Positions 36,892 through 45,489 of a stretch of 64,000 nt of DNA are shown here, in pieces (position 1 is the first letter of the stretch; each line of letters begins with the position of its first letter). The notes beneath the pieces were generated by a model. The model worked only from the letters and a program-made list of their open reading frames with translations, did no database searches and was not told where the DNA came from. The stretch is from contig NZ_CP071445.1 of the NCBI RefSeq assembly GCF_017352195.1, forward strand, positions 2,852,001 through 2,916,000, given 5' to 3'. The DNA is from Sedimentibacter sp. zth1 (lineage in GTDB: Bacteria; Bacillota; Clostridia; Tissierellales; Sedimentibacteraceae). The translations under genes and the position numbers were made by a program.

Positions 36892-37335
36892 TTGTTTTTT
36901 GATACAACAGATTTGAAGAATAAAGAGATCTATTTGAGTTTATATAAAACATCTGATGAAAACATCGAGAAAGGATATGTTCCTGCATATTATTTCAAAA
37001 TTGTTAGAAGTGTTGATGATATCGAAGTAGGTCAGTGCGATTTGCGCATTGGTCATAATAATAACACAAAATATGGCGGAAATATAGGATATGAAATTCA
37101 TAAATTTTTCAGGGGAAATTATTACGCTTCAAAAGCCTGTAAGTTGTTATCCCTGTTAGCAAAGAAGCATAAGATGAATGAAGTTATTATTACATGTTCA
37201 CCGGACAATATTGCATCCCAAAAGACCTGTGAATACTGTGGTGCTGAATTAGTAGGTATTATTGATGTGCCAACTTGGCATGATATGTATAAAAACGGGC
37301 AAAAAAAGACCTGCCAATATAGGGTAAGATTATAA
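36892..37335 (+). CDS. GNAT acetyltransferase (RimJ/RimL-like)
   Basis: 147 residues starting at TTG 36892 behind GGAGGT. GNAT features: HKFFRGNYYASKACKLL (acetyl-CoA loop region), then ITCSPDNIASQKTCEYCGAEL, the strand-5 signature of the RimJ/RimL group. Substrate unknown. A hairpin shared with the convergent gene follows at its stop. Confidence 0.82.
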   Translation: MFFDTTDLKNKEIYLSLYKTSDENIEKGYVPAYYFKIVRSVDDIEVGQCDLRIGHNNNTKYGGNIGYEIHKFFRGNYYASKACKLLSLLAKKHKMNEVIITCSPDNIASQKTCEYCGAELVGIIDVPTWHDMYKNGQKKTCQYRVRL

Positions 37336-37366
37336 GCATCAAGACATGAAATCTTGGTGCTTTTTA
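37334..37366. terminator. Bidirectional terminator inside a coding end
   Basis: AAGCATCAAGA pairs with TCTTGGTGCTT, then TTTT. It overlaps the last base of the GNAT stop on the plus strand and encodes the last residues (KKHQDFMS) of the minus-strand acetyltransferase. Confidence 0.8.
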
Positions 37367-37836
37367 GTAGATGTAAAATTATATACCATTATAGGATCAT
37401 TGCCATCAAGCTCATCTATAAATTTAAATCCGAAATTTTGATATAAGTTTATAGCAACATTATTTTTCTTATTAACACTTAAGCAAATTAAATTGTTGCC
37501 AAATTCATTTTGTATAGCGTTTATCAATAATCCTAATGCGATTTTACCATAACCATGCCCTTGAAACTTTTCATCAATCATAAAACGATCTAACCATACG
37601 TGATTTTCAATATTTATTCCATACATAGCAAATCCAATTAATATTTTATTATTATAAATACCTACAGGGTGCCAATTTATATCATAAGAATGTATATATA
37701 CTTCATCCATACATTGCGAAACAGTTTCAATAAAATCAGCTTGAGATTTTCCAACTTTTAATTTTAAAATTTCAGTTAAGTTGTTGTCTGTTACGTCAAC
37801 AATATTAATATTAAGTTCATTATTTTTTTGACACAT
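37339..37836 (-). CDS. Diamine/spermidine N-acetyltransferase-like GNAT
   Basis: 165 residues. Motif A is FQGHGYGKIAL, and the late NKKNNVAINLYQNFGFKF is typical. VYIHSYDINWHPVGIYNN resembles BltD/SpeG-like polyamine acetyltransferases. The closing residues are encoded by the terminator hairpin at 37334-37366. A dispersed repeat with promoter-like sequence lies upstream (37858-37985). Substrate inferred from similarity only. Confidence 0.8.
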   Translation of the reverse strand: MCQKNNELNINIVDVTDNNLTEILKLKVGKSQADFIETVSQCMDEVYIHSYDINWHPVGIYNNKILIGFAMYGINIENHVWLDRFMIDEKFQGHGYGKIALGLLINAIQNEFGNNLICLSVNKKNNVAINLYQNFGFKFIDELDGNDPIMVYNFTSTKKHQDFMS

Positions 37837-37857
37837 ATTAAAGCCTCACTTAATTTT

Positions 37858-37985
37858 TAATTAATTTAATACTATATAAATTTTACTGCTTATACTGCCT
37901 AACTTTAAATTTTTAGGGTAAATAAGATTTCATGTATTAATGAAAATAGTATATCACAATGATATACGTTATTCCACTGTCAAGT
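37858..37985. repeat. Dispersed imperfect repeat, copy 1
   Basis: Contains ATAAATTTTACTG and TGTATTAATGAAAATAGTAT(A)CACAATGA-type sequence. Closely similar sequence is at 42775-42890, and a weaker version (GATTTTATGTATTATAAGAA) at 63465-63545. Each lies upstream of a gene transcribed leftward or beside an IS remnant. Confidence 0.55.
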
Positions 37986-38034
37986 TATGAACACAGTAGA
38001 TGAAGAAGTAGGAGGAGTAGAAGAAAAAAATCTC

Positions 38035-38088
38035 TTGACAATCCAGTCTATAAAATGTAAACTATAGTTAGTCTAAAAAACGTAGACT
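38035..38088 (+). promoter_or_regulatory. Promoter and BlaI-type operator
   Basis: TTGACA (38035-38040), a 17-base spacer and TAAACT (38058-38063). Just downstream AGTCTA-7-TAGACT (38070-38088) is an inverted repeat; a further AGTCTA half-site lies inside the promoter at 38045-38050. The position suits repression by the BlaI-like protein encoded next. Confidence 0.75.
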
Positions 38089-38104
38089 GAAAGGAGCTAA
38101 TAAA

Positions 38105-38467
38105 ATGAGAGAATATAAGTTAACAGATGCAGAAAGTAAACTTGCAGATATAATTTGGCAAAAAGAACCTATTTCATCACCTGATTTGGTCAGACTTTGC
38201 GATGCAAAACTTGAATGGAAGAAATCAACTACCTATACAATGTTAAAAAAATTAGAAATAAAAGAACTTTTTAAAAATGATAAAGGGGTAGTGAAATCTT
38301 TGCTTTCAAAAGAAGATTTTTTTGCAGAGCAAACAGGGCAAATTGTTAAAAATGGATTTGATGGTTCATTTCCTAAATTCTTAGCTGCATTTGCCCGACG
38401 TAAAAAACTAAGTAATAAAGAAATTCTGGAAATCCAAAAGCTTATAGATGAGCATAAGGAGGTATAA
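38105..38467 (+). CDS. BlaI/MecI-family repressor
   Basis: 120 residues, winged helix opening YKLTDAESKLADIIWQKEP, then WKKSTTYTMLKKLEIKELF, diagnostic of BlaI/MecI/CopY. The C-terminal dimerisation helices are present. BlaI proteins are inactivated by cleavage when the paired membrane sensor protease is activated. That sensor begins 3 bases after this stop. Confidence 0.9.
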   Translation: MREYKLTDAESKLADIIWQKEPISSPDLVRLCDAKLEWKKSTTYTMLKKLEIKELFKNDKGVVKSLLSKEDFFAEQTGQIVKNGFDGSFPKFLAAFARRKKLSNKEILEIQKLIDEHKEV

Positions 38468-38470
38468 GAC

Positions 38471-40213
38471 ATGAAATATTTATTTTTACAAATTATCCAT
38501 ATGAGTGTTATTTCTTGCTATGTCATTATCTTTGTAATGGCAGTCCGATTGCTGCTCAAAAAGTGTCCAAAGATTTTTTCTTATGCTTTGTGGGCAGTAG
38601 TATTGTTTAGGTTGGTATGTCCGTTTTCTTTTGAAAGTATATTTAGTTTAATACCAGTCAATACACAGGCAATAAAGCCAGATATTATTTATTCCCAAGG
38701 CTCACAAATTAATACTGGAATTAGTGTAATAGATAATGTTGTAAACCAGCCGTTACCAGTACCAATAGAAACGGGAGTAAGTGTTAATCGTATGAAGATA
38801 TGGTTTGAAATAGGTGAGATTGTTTGGATAGTAGGAATTATTTTACTTATTTCATATAGCATATTTTCAATTGTTAAGTTATATAAGAAACTTAAATTTG
38901 CAAGGCATATTTCAGGAAACATTTATACAATGGAGGGAATTTCTTCACCATTTGTTTTTGGTATCATAACTCCTAAAATTTACCTGCCAATAAATCTTTC
39001 AAAGAGGGAACAGGAGTATATCTTGTTGCATGAACAAAAGCACATACAAAGGCTTGACCATATTATAAAACCATTAGCATTTTTAGTTTTGAGTTTACAT
39101 TGGTTTAATCCTTTAGCTTGGATAGCATTTTTCTTAATGGGTGAAGATATGGAACTATCTTGCGATGAAAGTGTTATCAAACAGTTAGGTAATGGTATTA
39201 AGAAGGAATACTCAAGTTCACTACTTTCTTTATCCATTGGAAGAAGAATTGTTGGAGGATGTCCGCTTGCTTTTGGAGATAACAATACAAAAGGAAGGAT
39301 AAAAAATGTATTAAACTATAAAAAGCCAGGATTTTGGGTAATTGTAATTACAGTAATTGCAGTTGTTATTATTGGGTTGGGACTTATGACAAATCCAAAA
39401 GATAAAGAAGTAGATTTATCTTTTTTAAATCCGGATAATTTCGCTAATGCAATTATTCAAAATAGAGATGGATCCGTAAAAATAGCTATTTATGATCAAT
39501 GGGGACTTACTAAACTTTCTTCAGCAAAGGTTGCAGATTGGATAAACCAAACAGAGTGGAAAGAGAAAAAAGTATCCTCACCATATGAACTTTCTCCAAC
39601 TTATGCCATACTAAATATTCATTCCAATGATGTTAAAAGTGAAATCCGATTATATGAGAGCGAACCTACTCTTGCAATGGTCGTATATGATGATAGTTGG
39701 AGATACTACACGATTAATGAGGGGGCTTATGATAATTTAAAATTTCAGTTAGCAGCAAGTTCATACTTTGAATCATTTGAAATAGGTGATAATTTCTATT
39801 TGATAAAAGATAGCGATGGGAAAATGAAGTTAGCAATAGATGTTAATGATATTATTACTAAAAATTTTAATGAGATGATGAGTGAACCACTGACATCCTC
39901 TAGTCCTTATGATTATGTTAAAGCGAATCAATCAATATTTAATGAAATTGTCTCTTGCGAAAATAGTGCATTAAGATATTGTTTTGATTTATTTGAACAA
40001 GGTGGGCAAACAGATTTAAAAGGTCATTTAATGATGTATGTTTGTCGAGCTATTCAACCTGAAGCAGAAGATGATATAGGTTATAGTACAGGTCAAATGT
40101 GGTATGATGCATTCAAACAAAGAGCATTTGAACTTAAAGAAATTTATACAATGGATGAAATTGAGGACAATTATCCAACATATTATTTTTTGCTTAATTT
40201 ACTTACTGAATGA
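38471..40213 (+). CDS. BlaR1/MecR1-type M56 membrane protease sensor
   Basis: 580 residues. Membrane segments come at about 8-30, 35-55, 115-140 and 298-316. The zinc motif LLHEQKHIQRLDH (about 188-200) lies in the third loop, and GEDMELSCDESV supplies the third ligand. Unlike classical BlaR1, the roughly 260-residue extracellular C-terminus has no penicillin-binding SxxK/SxN/KTG set that I can find, so the signal is probably not a beta-lactam. No beta-lactamase gene is nearby. Confidence 0.87.
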   Translation: MKYLFLQIIHMSVISCYVIIFVMAVRLLLKKCPKIFSYALWAVVLFRLVCPFSFESIFSLIPVNTQAIKPDIIYSQGSQINTGISVIDNVVNQPLPVPIETGVSVNRMKIWFEIGEIVWIVGIILLISYSIFSIVKLYKKLKFARHISGNIYTMEGISSPFVFGIITPKIYLPINLSKREQEYILLHEQKHIQRLDHIIKPLAFLVLSLHWFNPLAWIAFFLMGEDMELSCDESVIKQLGNGIKKEYSSSLLSLSIGRRIVGGCPLAFGDNNTKGRIKNVLNYKKPGFWVIVITVIAVVIIGLGLMTNPKDKEVDLSFLNPDNFANAIIQNRDGSVKIAIYDQWGLTKLSSAKVADWINQTEWKEKKVSSPYELSPTYAILNIHSNDVKSEIRLYESEPTLAMVVYDDSWRYYTINEGAYDNLKFQLAASSYFESFEIGDNFYLIKDSDGKMKLAIDVNDIITKNFNEMMSEPLTSSSPYDYVKANQSIFNEIVSCENSALRYCFDLFEQGGQTDLKGHLMMYVCRAIQPEAEDDIGYSTGQMWYDAFKQRAFELKEIYTMDEIEDNYPTYYFLLNLLTE

Positions 40214-40227
40214 TTTTGATACTGTTA

Positions 40228-40256
40228 TTGAAATTAATGGAAAAATATGATATAAT
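40228..40256 (+). promoter_or_regulatory. Promoter of the attenuated methyltransferase gene
   Basis: TTGAAA (40228-40233), a 17-base spacer and TATAAT (40251-40256). Transcription should begin near 40262, immediately before the leader-peptide ribosome site. Confidence 0.8.
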
Positions 40257-40273
40257 GTATATAAGGACATTGA

Positions 40274-40351
40274 ATGTCTACGGAAGATATACCTACTTGG
40301 TATATCTTTATTTTATTTATCAAAGAAAAGCCTATCATTTTAAAGTGGTAG
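40274..40351 (+). CDS. 25-residue leader peptide (attenuator)
   Basis: ATG 40274 follows AAGGA (40263-40267) at good spacing. The peptide begins MSTEDIPTWYIFILF and ends IILKW, with TAG at 40349-40351. It covers the first hairpin completely and stops inside the right arm of the second, so ribosome position on it would decide which stem can form. That is the layout of drug-inducible leaders ahead of erm, tet and ABC-F genes. Peptide identity with a known leader is not claimed. Confidence 0.72.
   Translation: MSTEDIPTWYIFILFIKEKPIILKW
40284..40318 (+). terminator. Leader hairpin 1
   Basis: AAGATATACC pairs with GGTATATCTT and is followed by TATTTTATTT. It lies within the leader peptide. Confidence 0.7.
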
Positions 40352-40363
40352 GCTCTTTTAATT
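40329..40363 (+). terminator. Leader hairpin 2 (attenuator terminator)
   Basis: AGCCTATCA pairs with TGGTAGGCT (one GU) and is followed by CTTTTAATTTT, 18 bases before the methyltransferase ATG. The leader-peptide stop lies in its right arm. Confidence 0.75.
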
Positions 40364-40380
40364 TTGAGAGGAGTGTTTAA

Positions 40381-41220
40381 ATGACTTTAGAAATGGTTAA
40401 AAGAAATAAAAGGTTAGAAGGGGTATTCAACAGAGTAGCAGCGAATTTTGATAGTGTTGGACCAAAGTATTTTACTTATTTCGGGAAAAAATTAGTTGAG
40501 TACGCAAAAGTCAATGAAGGAGCAACTTTACTCGATGTAGCATGTGGTAAAGGGTCTTCATTATTCCCAGCTATTCATAGTGTTGGGAAAAACGGGCAAG
40601 TCATAGGAATAGACTTTTCACAAGAAATGGTCAAAGAAACACAGTCACTTATTTGTGAACAGGATTTGTGTAATGCTAAACTTATACAAATGGATGCTGG
40701 AAAGTTAGATTTCCTTGACAATAGTTTTGATAATGTCATATGTGGATTATCAACATCGTTTTTTCCCAACTCTTTAAGGGCTATCGATGAAATGTATAGA
40801 GTATTGAAAGGTGGAGGTAGGCTTGGATTAAGTACATGGAAAAAGAGGGAGAAGAAAGGAGTGATAAATAAAGTTTATACCAAACTCTTTCTTCAAAATG
40901 AGCACAGAAACTTAAGTAATATTGCTTATAGACCAGATTTCGGATCAGTTGATGGAATTGAAAAAATTTTAAAGAATGTAGGATTAAAAAATATTGAGAT
41001 ATTTGTTGAAGAGAAAACTTTTTATTATAAGGATGAAGAAGAGTGGTGGCAAGAGCAATGGACAAATGCTACTCGTGGGTTATTTGAACATATAGAAAGT
41101 ATTGGTACAGAAGCTCTTAACAAATTTAAAGAGGAAGCCTTTATTGAAATTATGAAATATAAGGATGAACGTGGCATACGATTTGATGCAGAGGTTTTAT
41201 TTAGTTTTGGACATAAATAA
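40381..41220 (+). CDS. Class I SAM-dependent methyltransferase
   Basis: 279 residues. The SAM loop LLDVACGKGSSLFPA (about 49-63), GIDFSQEMV (about 77-85) and the UbiE-like YRVLKGGGRLGLSTW are clear. The C-terminal helical cap is rich in Trp/Glu (EEEWWQEQWTNATRG). GAGAGGAG lies before the ATG. The attenuator upstream suggests induction by a translation inhibitor, hence possibly rRNA or drug methylation; that is inference. UbiE-like small-molecule methylation is the alternative. Confidence 0.85.
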   Translation: MTLEMVKRNKRLEGVFNRVAANFDSVGPKYFTYFGKKLVEYAKVNEGATLLDVACGKGSSLFPAIHSVGKNGQVIGIDFSQEMVKETQSLICEQDLCNAKLIQMDAGKLDFLDNSFDNVICGLSTSFFPNSLRAIDEMYRVLKGGGRLGLSTWKKREKKGVINKVYTKLFLQNEHRNLSNIAYRPDFGSVDGIEKILKNVGLKNIEIFVEEKTFYYKDEEEWWQEQWTNATRGLFEHIESIGTEALNKFKEEAFIEIMKYKDERGIRFDAEVLFSFGHK

Positions 41221-41243
41221 AGCAAAAAAATTGTACACTTTTT

Positions 41244-41290
41244 AAAAGGGATGCTTGACTGTTATAATACAGCTAGGCATCCCTTTTATT
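41244..41290. terminator. Bidirectional terminator
   Basis: AAAAGGGATGC pairs with GCATCCCTTTT, with an inner ACTGT/ACAG stem, between convergent genes. Confidence 0.85.
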
Positions 41291-41330
41291 ATTAAGGTTA
41301 GTATGATGTTGAATTAAGCAAGGTGAATTA

Positions 41331-42257
41331 TTAGTATGTAATTTTTTCAATATGAAGTTTTTTATATTTTACAATTAATAAACATGTAAATATAAGTAAA
41401 ACAAAAGTTGTTATAACACTTGCTTCAATTCCGTATGAACCCCCATTAAGAATATTATTACTACCTGTGCTAAAATCAAATATTGCTGTTGGCTTTTCAC
41501 CAGATCCGCTTAAATTCAATCCAAATATGTTAAACAAAAAGAAATTCCAAAAAGTGTGCATACCACAAGCTATCCATATGTTTTTTCCATTTATAATGAG
41601 TAGCGAAAATATGGTTGAAACTAAAAGTAAATTGATTATTCCTATTAAGCTAAAAATAAAATCCCCATTAAAAAGTGTAGAAAAATGAGGTGCTGCAAAT
41701 GCTAATGAACTAACTAAAATTGCAATTGGAATTGAAACTTTTTTTGAAAGCGATGTCATCAGAAATCCTCTGCCTAATGTCTCTTCCATTGCTCCCTGAA
41801 TAATAAACCCACCTAAAAATGCAAAAATAATTGGGAAATCAATATTTTGCAAAATACCGTTATATGTTATGTTTCCTGTTAGCATTATTAAACCAATAGA
41901 TATAGATAACAACACAACGCCAATTAACATGCCTTCTAAGTACCCCGAAATTTTGTTATTAAATCCCATTGATCTTATCGAACGCTTTTCAATTAGTTTG
42001 CAATAAAGCATAGCAATTATCATAAATATTACATAGCCATAATATTTCATCAATGTCATTGTTTGAATATCTAACATTTCACCACGCAATACATTGTATC
42101 CCATAATTAAATGAAAAATAATAGCTAAACCTTCTGCTAAAATCATGGATACAAAAAAAATAAGTATAAATGCCAATATTTTCTTGATTACAAATAAAAT
42201 AGTTGGTACATTTTCTTTTGCGTTAAACGGACTAATCATTTTTAATATTTCTTTCAT
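41331..42257 (-). CDS. CPBP-family intramembrane endopeptidase
   Basis: 308 residues with about eight membrane segments. The CPBP motif is EETLGRGFL, followed by PHFSTL and the terminal HTFWNFF. The start is ATG 42257 (MKEILKM), set by GAGGAGA at 42263-42269; the longer open frame back to 42302 overlaps the XRE gene and lacks a ribosome site. Operon with the XRE regulator. Substrate unknown. Confidence 0.85.
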   Translation of the reverse strand: MKEILKMISPFNAKENVPTILFVIKKILAFILIFFVSMILAEGLAIIFHLIMGYNVLRGEMLDIQTMTLMKYYGYVIFMIIAMLYCKLIEKRSIRSMGFNNKISGYLEGMLIGVVLLSISIGLIMLTGNITYNGILQNIDFPIIFAFLGGFIIQGAMEETLGRGFLMTSLSKKVSIPIAILVSSLAFAAPHFSTLFNGDFIFSLIGIINLLLVSTIFSLLIINGKNIWIACGMHTFWNFFLFNIFGLNLSGSGEKPTAIFDFSTGSNNILNGGSYGIEASVITTFVLLIFTCLLIVKYKKLHIEKITY

Positions 42258-42273
42258 TTTAATCTCCTCAGAA

Positions 42274-42651
42274 TTATAATGATGGAAAACCGTTTGTTGC
42301 AAAATATATTATCATTACGATTATATCAACAAGCAATATTATACCAAATATTATGCCGACAACTTTTAATGCAAGAAAAATAATATCACGAGTGGTTTTT
42401 TTTGCTTTTGTAACTTTAATTTCAAATGTATCTTTTTCTTCTTTTGGCTCAGGCTTTTGACCTTTAATTAGTTCATCAATTGATACATTAAAGAACTCAG
42501 ACAACAATATTAACTTTTCCATTTCAGGAGTTGTTTCATTAAGTTCCCATTTTGATATAGTTTGTCTTGAAACATTTAGTTGTCTACCGAGTTCATCTTG
42601 AGATATATTTTTCCCTTTTCGTAATCCTAATAAATTTTCTCCAAAACTCAT
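42274..42651 (-). CDS. XRE-family regulator with membrane anchor
   Basis: 125 residues. The Cro/CI-type HTH spans about 5-60 (KNISQDELGRQLNVSRQTISKWE, as two overlapping motifs). A single membrane segment lies at about 93-117. Membrane-tethered XRE regulators next to CPBP proteases are a recurring pairing; the protease may release or sense the regulator, which is inference. AGGTGAGAAG precedes the ATG. Confidence 0.87.
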   Translation of the reverse strand: MSFGENLLGLRKGKNISQDELGRQLNVSRQTISKWELNETTPEMEKLILLSEFFNVSIDELIKGQKPEPKEEKDTFEIKVTKAKKTTRDIIFLALKVVGIIFGIILLVDIIVMIIYFATNGFPSL

Positions 42652-42774
42652 CTTCTCACCTCGATTTTATTGTATCATTATATAATAATTACCTCTACCA
42701 ATTGCACTTTGAACGTTGTCAATTAAACTTAACATTTGTGTTAAAACGGCTTTGCAATTGTATTTTCCTTGTAT

Positions 42775-42890
42775 GGATTATATAAATTTTACCGATTATT
42801 CCACTCAAGACTATAATTTGGGTAACTGGGATTTTATGTATTAATGAAAATAGTATACCACAATGACACTCTTTGTTCCATTATCAAATT
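42775..42890. repeat. Dispersed imperfect repeat, copy 2
   Basis: Shares TATAAATTTTACCG and TGTATTAATGAAAATAGTAT with 37858-37985 and runs to the end of the IS3 relic. Confidence 0.55.
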
Positions 42891-43456
42891 AAGCTATCTG
42901 ACAAGTTTTTGTTGCCTAATTGTTGAACGATAGGCTGATTTAGTGAAAACTGAGGTATATTTAATTGAGGGTATGCACTGTGCCGCTTGCTCTGCTGCAG
43001 TGGAGAGAGTTGTGGTCTTTCATTATTGTAATAATAAATGTATTTTTCAATATAATCTTTTAGGTCAGAAAAATTATTCAAATATTTAATGTTTACTTCT
43101 TGCTTAAGAGTTCCAAAAAAAGATTCAATAGGAGCATTATCCCAGCAGTTAGCTTTTTTCGACATCGATTGAATAGCACCAAAACCTTTGAGTTTATTTT
43201 GGTATTTAGTGGTTGTATATTGGGAACCTTGATCGGAATGTATAATAACATTACGTTGTTTCCTAAAATAGGGATCATCTTTAAGATTGTCTATGGTTTT
43301 CAGCACGATATCCATGTCTAAATGTTTTCCTATTTCAAAAGAAATAATCTCATTAGTTTCAGCATCTTTTATTGCTGATAAGTAGGCTCTCTTCTTATGA
43401 TTATTATAGAATAGATGTCTTCTTAGCAATTCTCTTAATAAGTTTGAATTTTCCAC
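42884..43456 (-). pseudogene. IS3-family transposase (orfB) fragment
   Basis: 190 open residues. The integrase core continues from YYNNHKKRAYLSAI through HSDQGSQYT (second Asp) and WDNAPIESFFGTLKQE (catalytic Glu), then YIYYYNNERPQ. The N-terminal part with the first catalytic Asp and the DNA-binding region is gone; the first 18 residues are unrelated, out-of-frame sequence. No orfA is present. Inactive remnant. Confidence 0.88.
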
Positions 43457-43769
43457 TCAGATTTAACATCTGTAAATAAGATTTTAAAAGAGATGGGCGA
43501 TGAATTAATTTGTATTAGTAAGTAACGATAGAAGCTTACTAACATCTTGATATTTGTTAATATATGGTATATAATTTGATTGGAAACAAAATTTTTTAAA
43601 GAGGATCAAAAATAAATTATAGATGTTGCATAAGAAAAAGGAATATTATTATACAAAGTGGAGCAACAATCAAATAATTTAGCTAAGACCAGTTTAAATT
43701 TAGTAATACTCATAGTATTCATATTTTAATACTTAATAAAAGACTCATGGCTAAGAATGACTTAAATTT
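43457..43769. other. Gene-free stretch
   Basis: AT-rich, with a short inverted repeat (GTAAG...CTTAC near 43521-43541). No gene or clear promoter can be supported. Confidence 0.4.
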
Positions 43770-44408
43770 GTGTTTGTTTTAGCCATTATTGCTGGGATTG
43801 TTGCAACTTTCTTTAGTATTTGTATTTATATGATATGGAATAAATTTTTATTAGTTATTGAAAACAAACCACATAAAAATAAATATAAAATACTAATGGG
43901 GATATTTGGTTTTGCTGCTACCTTAGTAATTATAGTGTTTTTGTCGAAATATTTTATTCCTGAAAAAAGATTGGCTATACAATTCACTATTATGATTACT
44001 ATGTTTTCGATGGTTATATATGTGTTAATATATTGTTTTCAAATGGATGTTGATAATAAAGGAATCCTAAAGAATATACTTATTATTATTTCTATATTAT
44101 TGTTTTTGATAACACCAATATGTATGAAAATGGAGTATGATAATGCAAAAAACCAAAATGTATTTTCTATTATTGAAGAAAATTTTGATGAATGCAAACA
44201 GTTCTATGTTGTTATTAGTGAAGGTAAGGAAAAATATTCAGCTTACCTTTGTAAACTAAATAAAGATAATGAAGGCATATTAACTATAATAACGGATGTT
44301 CATAAATCTTTTGATATAAATGATACGAAAACCATAATTGTTGAATTTAATGAAATAAAAAGAGCGAAAACAAAACCTTTAACAGTAAAAGATCTTATAA
44401 TTAAGTGA
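43770..44408 (+). CDS. Four-helix membrane protein of unknown function
   Basis: 212 residues from GTG 43770, with no good ribosome site, so the start is uncertain and the 5' end may be damaged. Four membrane segments (about 2-24, 41-62, 70-89 and 103-122) are followed by a roughly 80-residue soluble domain with mixed beta character. No family recognised. Confidence 0.55.
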   Translation: MFVLAIIAGIVATFFSICIYMIWNKFLLVIENKPHKNKYKILMGIFGFAATLVIIVFLSKYFIPEKRLAIQFTIMITMFSMVIYVLIYCFQMDVDNKGILKNILIIISILLFLITPICMKMEYDNAKNQNVFSIIEENFDECKQFYVVISEGKEKYSAYLCKLNKDNEGILTIITDVHKSFDINDTKTIIVEFNEIKRAKTKPLTVKDLIIK

Positions 44409-44472
44409 AATATACAATAATAATATAAAATATGCTAATCACGCAATTCTTTGAAAACAACTTGAATCACAA

Positions 44473-44526
44473 AAAATGGTAGTAATGGTACTTTGAAAGT
44501 TTGGATGTACTATTACTCTCCATTTT
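44473..44526. repeat. Bulged long hairpin
   Basis: AAAATGG, AGTAAT and GTAC pair in order with GTAC, ATTACT and CCATTTT, with single-base bulges. No proper T tract follows. It may be a terminator remnant or a miniature element. The rest of 44409-44777 holds no supportable gene. Confidence 0.5.
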
Positions 44527-44777
44527 AAGTTGATTATATTGCTTTTGAAGTTCTATTAATTTAGATGTTCTAGAGTGAGGTTATTTTTTTCTTTAAAGAA
44601 GATTAAAATAGTACTTAAAATATTTAAGTATTTTAGGAAAGTGTATAAAAGAAACATTGGGACGAGAAAAGACACTATGAATGTTCCATCATATATCAAT
44701 TATTCATGTATCATTTAAAGTATGTCCCTATTTATACCAAAACTTTCAATTATTTATATAATGAGAAGGAGGCAAAG

Positions 44778-45344
44778 ATGGTAATTTTAATTGGTGGGGT
44801 TAGTTGTACTGGTAAAACAGTGATGGCGCAGAAATTGCTTGAAAAGTATAAGATACCGTATTTGTCAATAGACCATGTAAAAATGGGGTTGATTCGTGGA
44901 AATAAATATTGTGATTTTTCTGCAACTGACAGTGATGATGAGATTACAAAAAAGCTATGGCCACTTGTGAAGGGCATTATAATGACCAATATTGAGAATG
45001 GACAACACATCATTATTGAAGGATGCTATTTACCGCCAAAACATATTTTGGATTTTGAACCTGAATATTTAGAACAAATTATTCCACTATACATAGGTTT
45101 TTCAAAGAATTATCTTGAAAAGCATTTTATTTCAGGAATTATTGAGCATAGAAGTGAGATAGAACAAAAAGATTGTGATGATTATATGAATCGTGATAAT
45201 TTTATTAAGCTCCATACACAGCTCAAAGAACTTTGTAGGATGAATAATGCGAAATTCTTTGAAATCAATGATGATTATGAAGGAGAAATGAACAACGTAT
45301 ACAAGTGGATTGATAAACAGGTAGAAGCAAAGCATATCCTTTAG
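44778..45344 (+). CDS. P-loop kinase (AAA/zeta-toxin-like)
   Basis: 188 residues. Start ATG 44778 behind AAGGAGG; the open frame back to 44706 has no ribosome site. Walker A GGVSCTGKT is at residues 6-14, followed by YLSIDHVKMGLIRG as in small-molecule kinases, HIIIEGCYLPP as the Walker B region, and a late HRSE. Resembles adenylate-kinase-like or zeta-like phosphotransferases. No antitoxin gene is adjacent. Substrate unknown. Confidence 0.75.
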   Translation: MVILIGGVSCTGKTVMAQKLLEKYKIPYLSIDHVKMGLIRGNKYCDFSATDSDDEITKKLWPLVKGIIMTNIENGQHIIIEGCYLPPKHILDFEPEYLEQIIPLYIGFSKNYLEKHFISGIIEHRSEIEQKDCDDYMNRDNFIKLHTQLKELCRMNNAKFFEINDDYEGEMNNVYKWIDKQVEAKHIL

Positions 45345-45489
45345 CTTCGTAAAACAGAAACACAGGTTGTAGATATAATTTTAGCTATATATGTAATTTA
45401 TTACTATATATTTAGAACATTATGGGATAAGCTTCATATTATAAAGTGAGAAGATAATTCTCATATACCATAAATAGAGGAGTATGATT

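Noticed and set aside
44778-45344. Zeta toxin of a toxin-antitoxin pair
   Set aside because: P-loop is compatible, but no epsilon-like antitoxin or small partner gene lies next to it.
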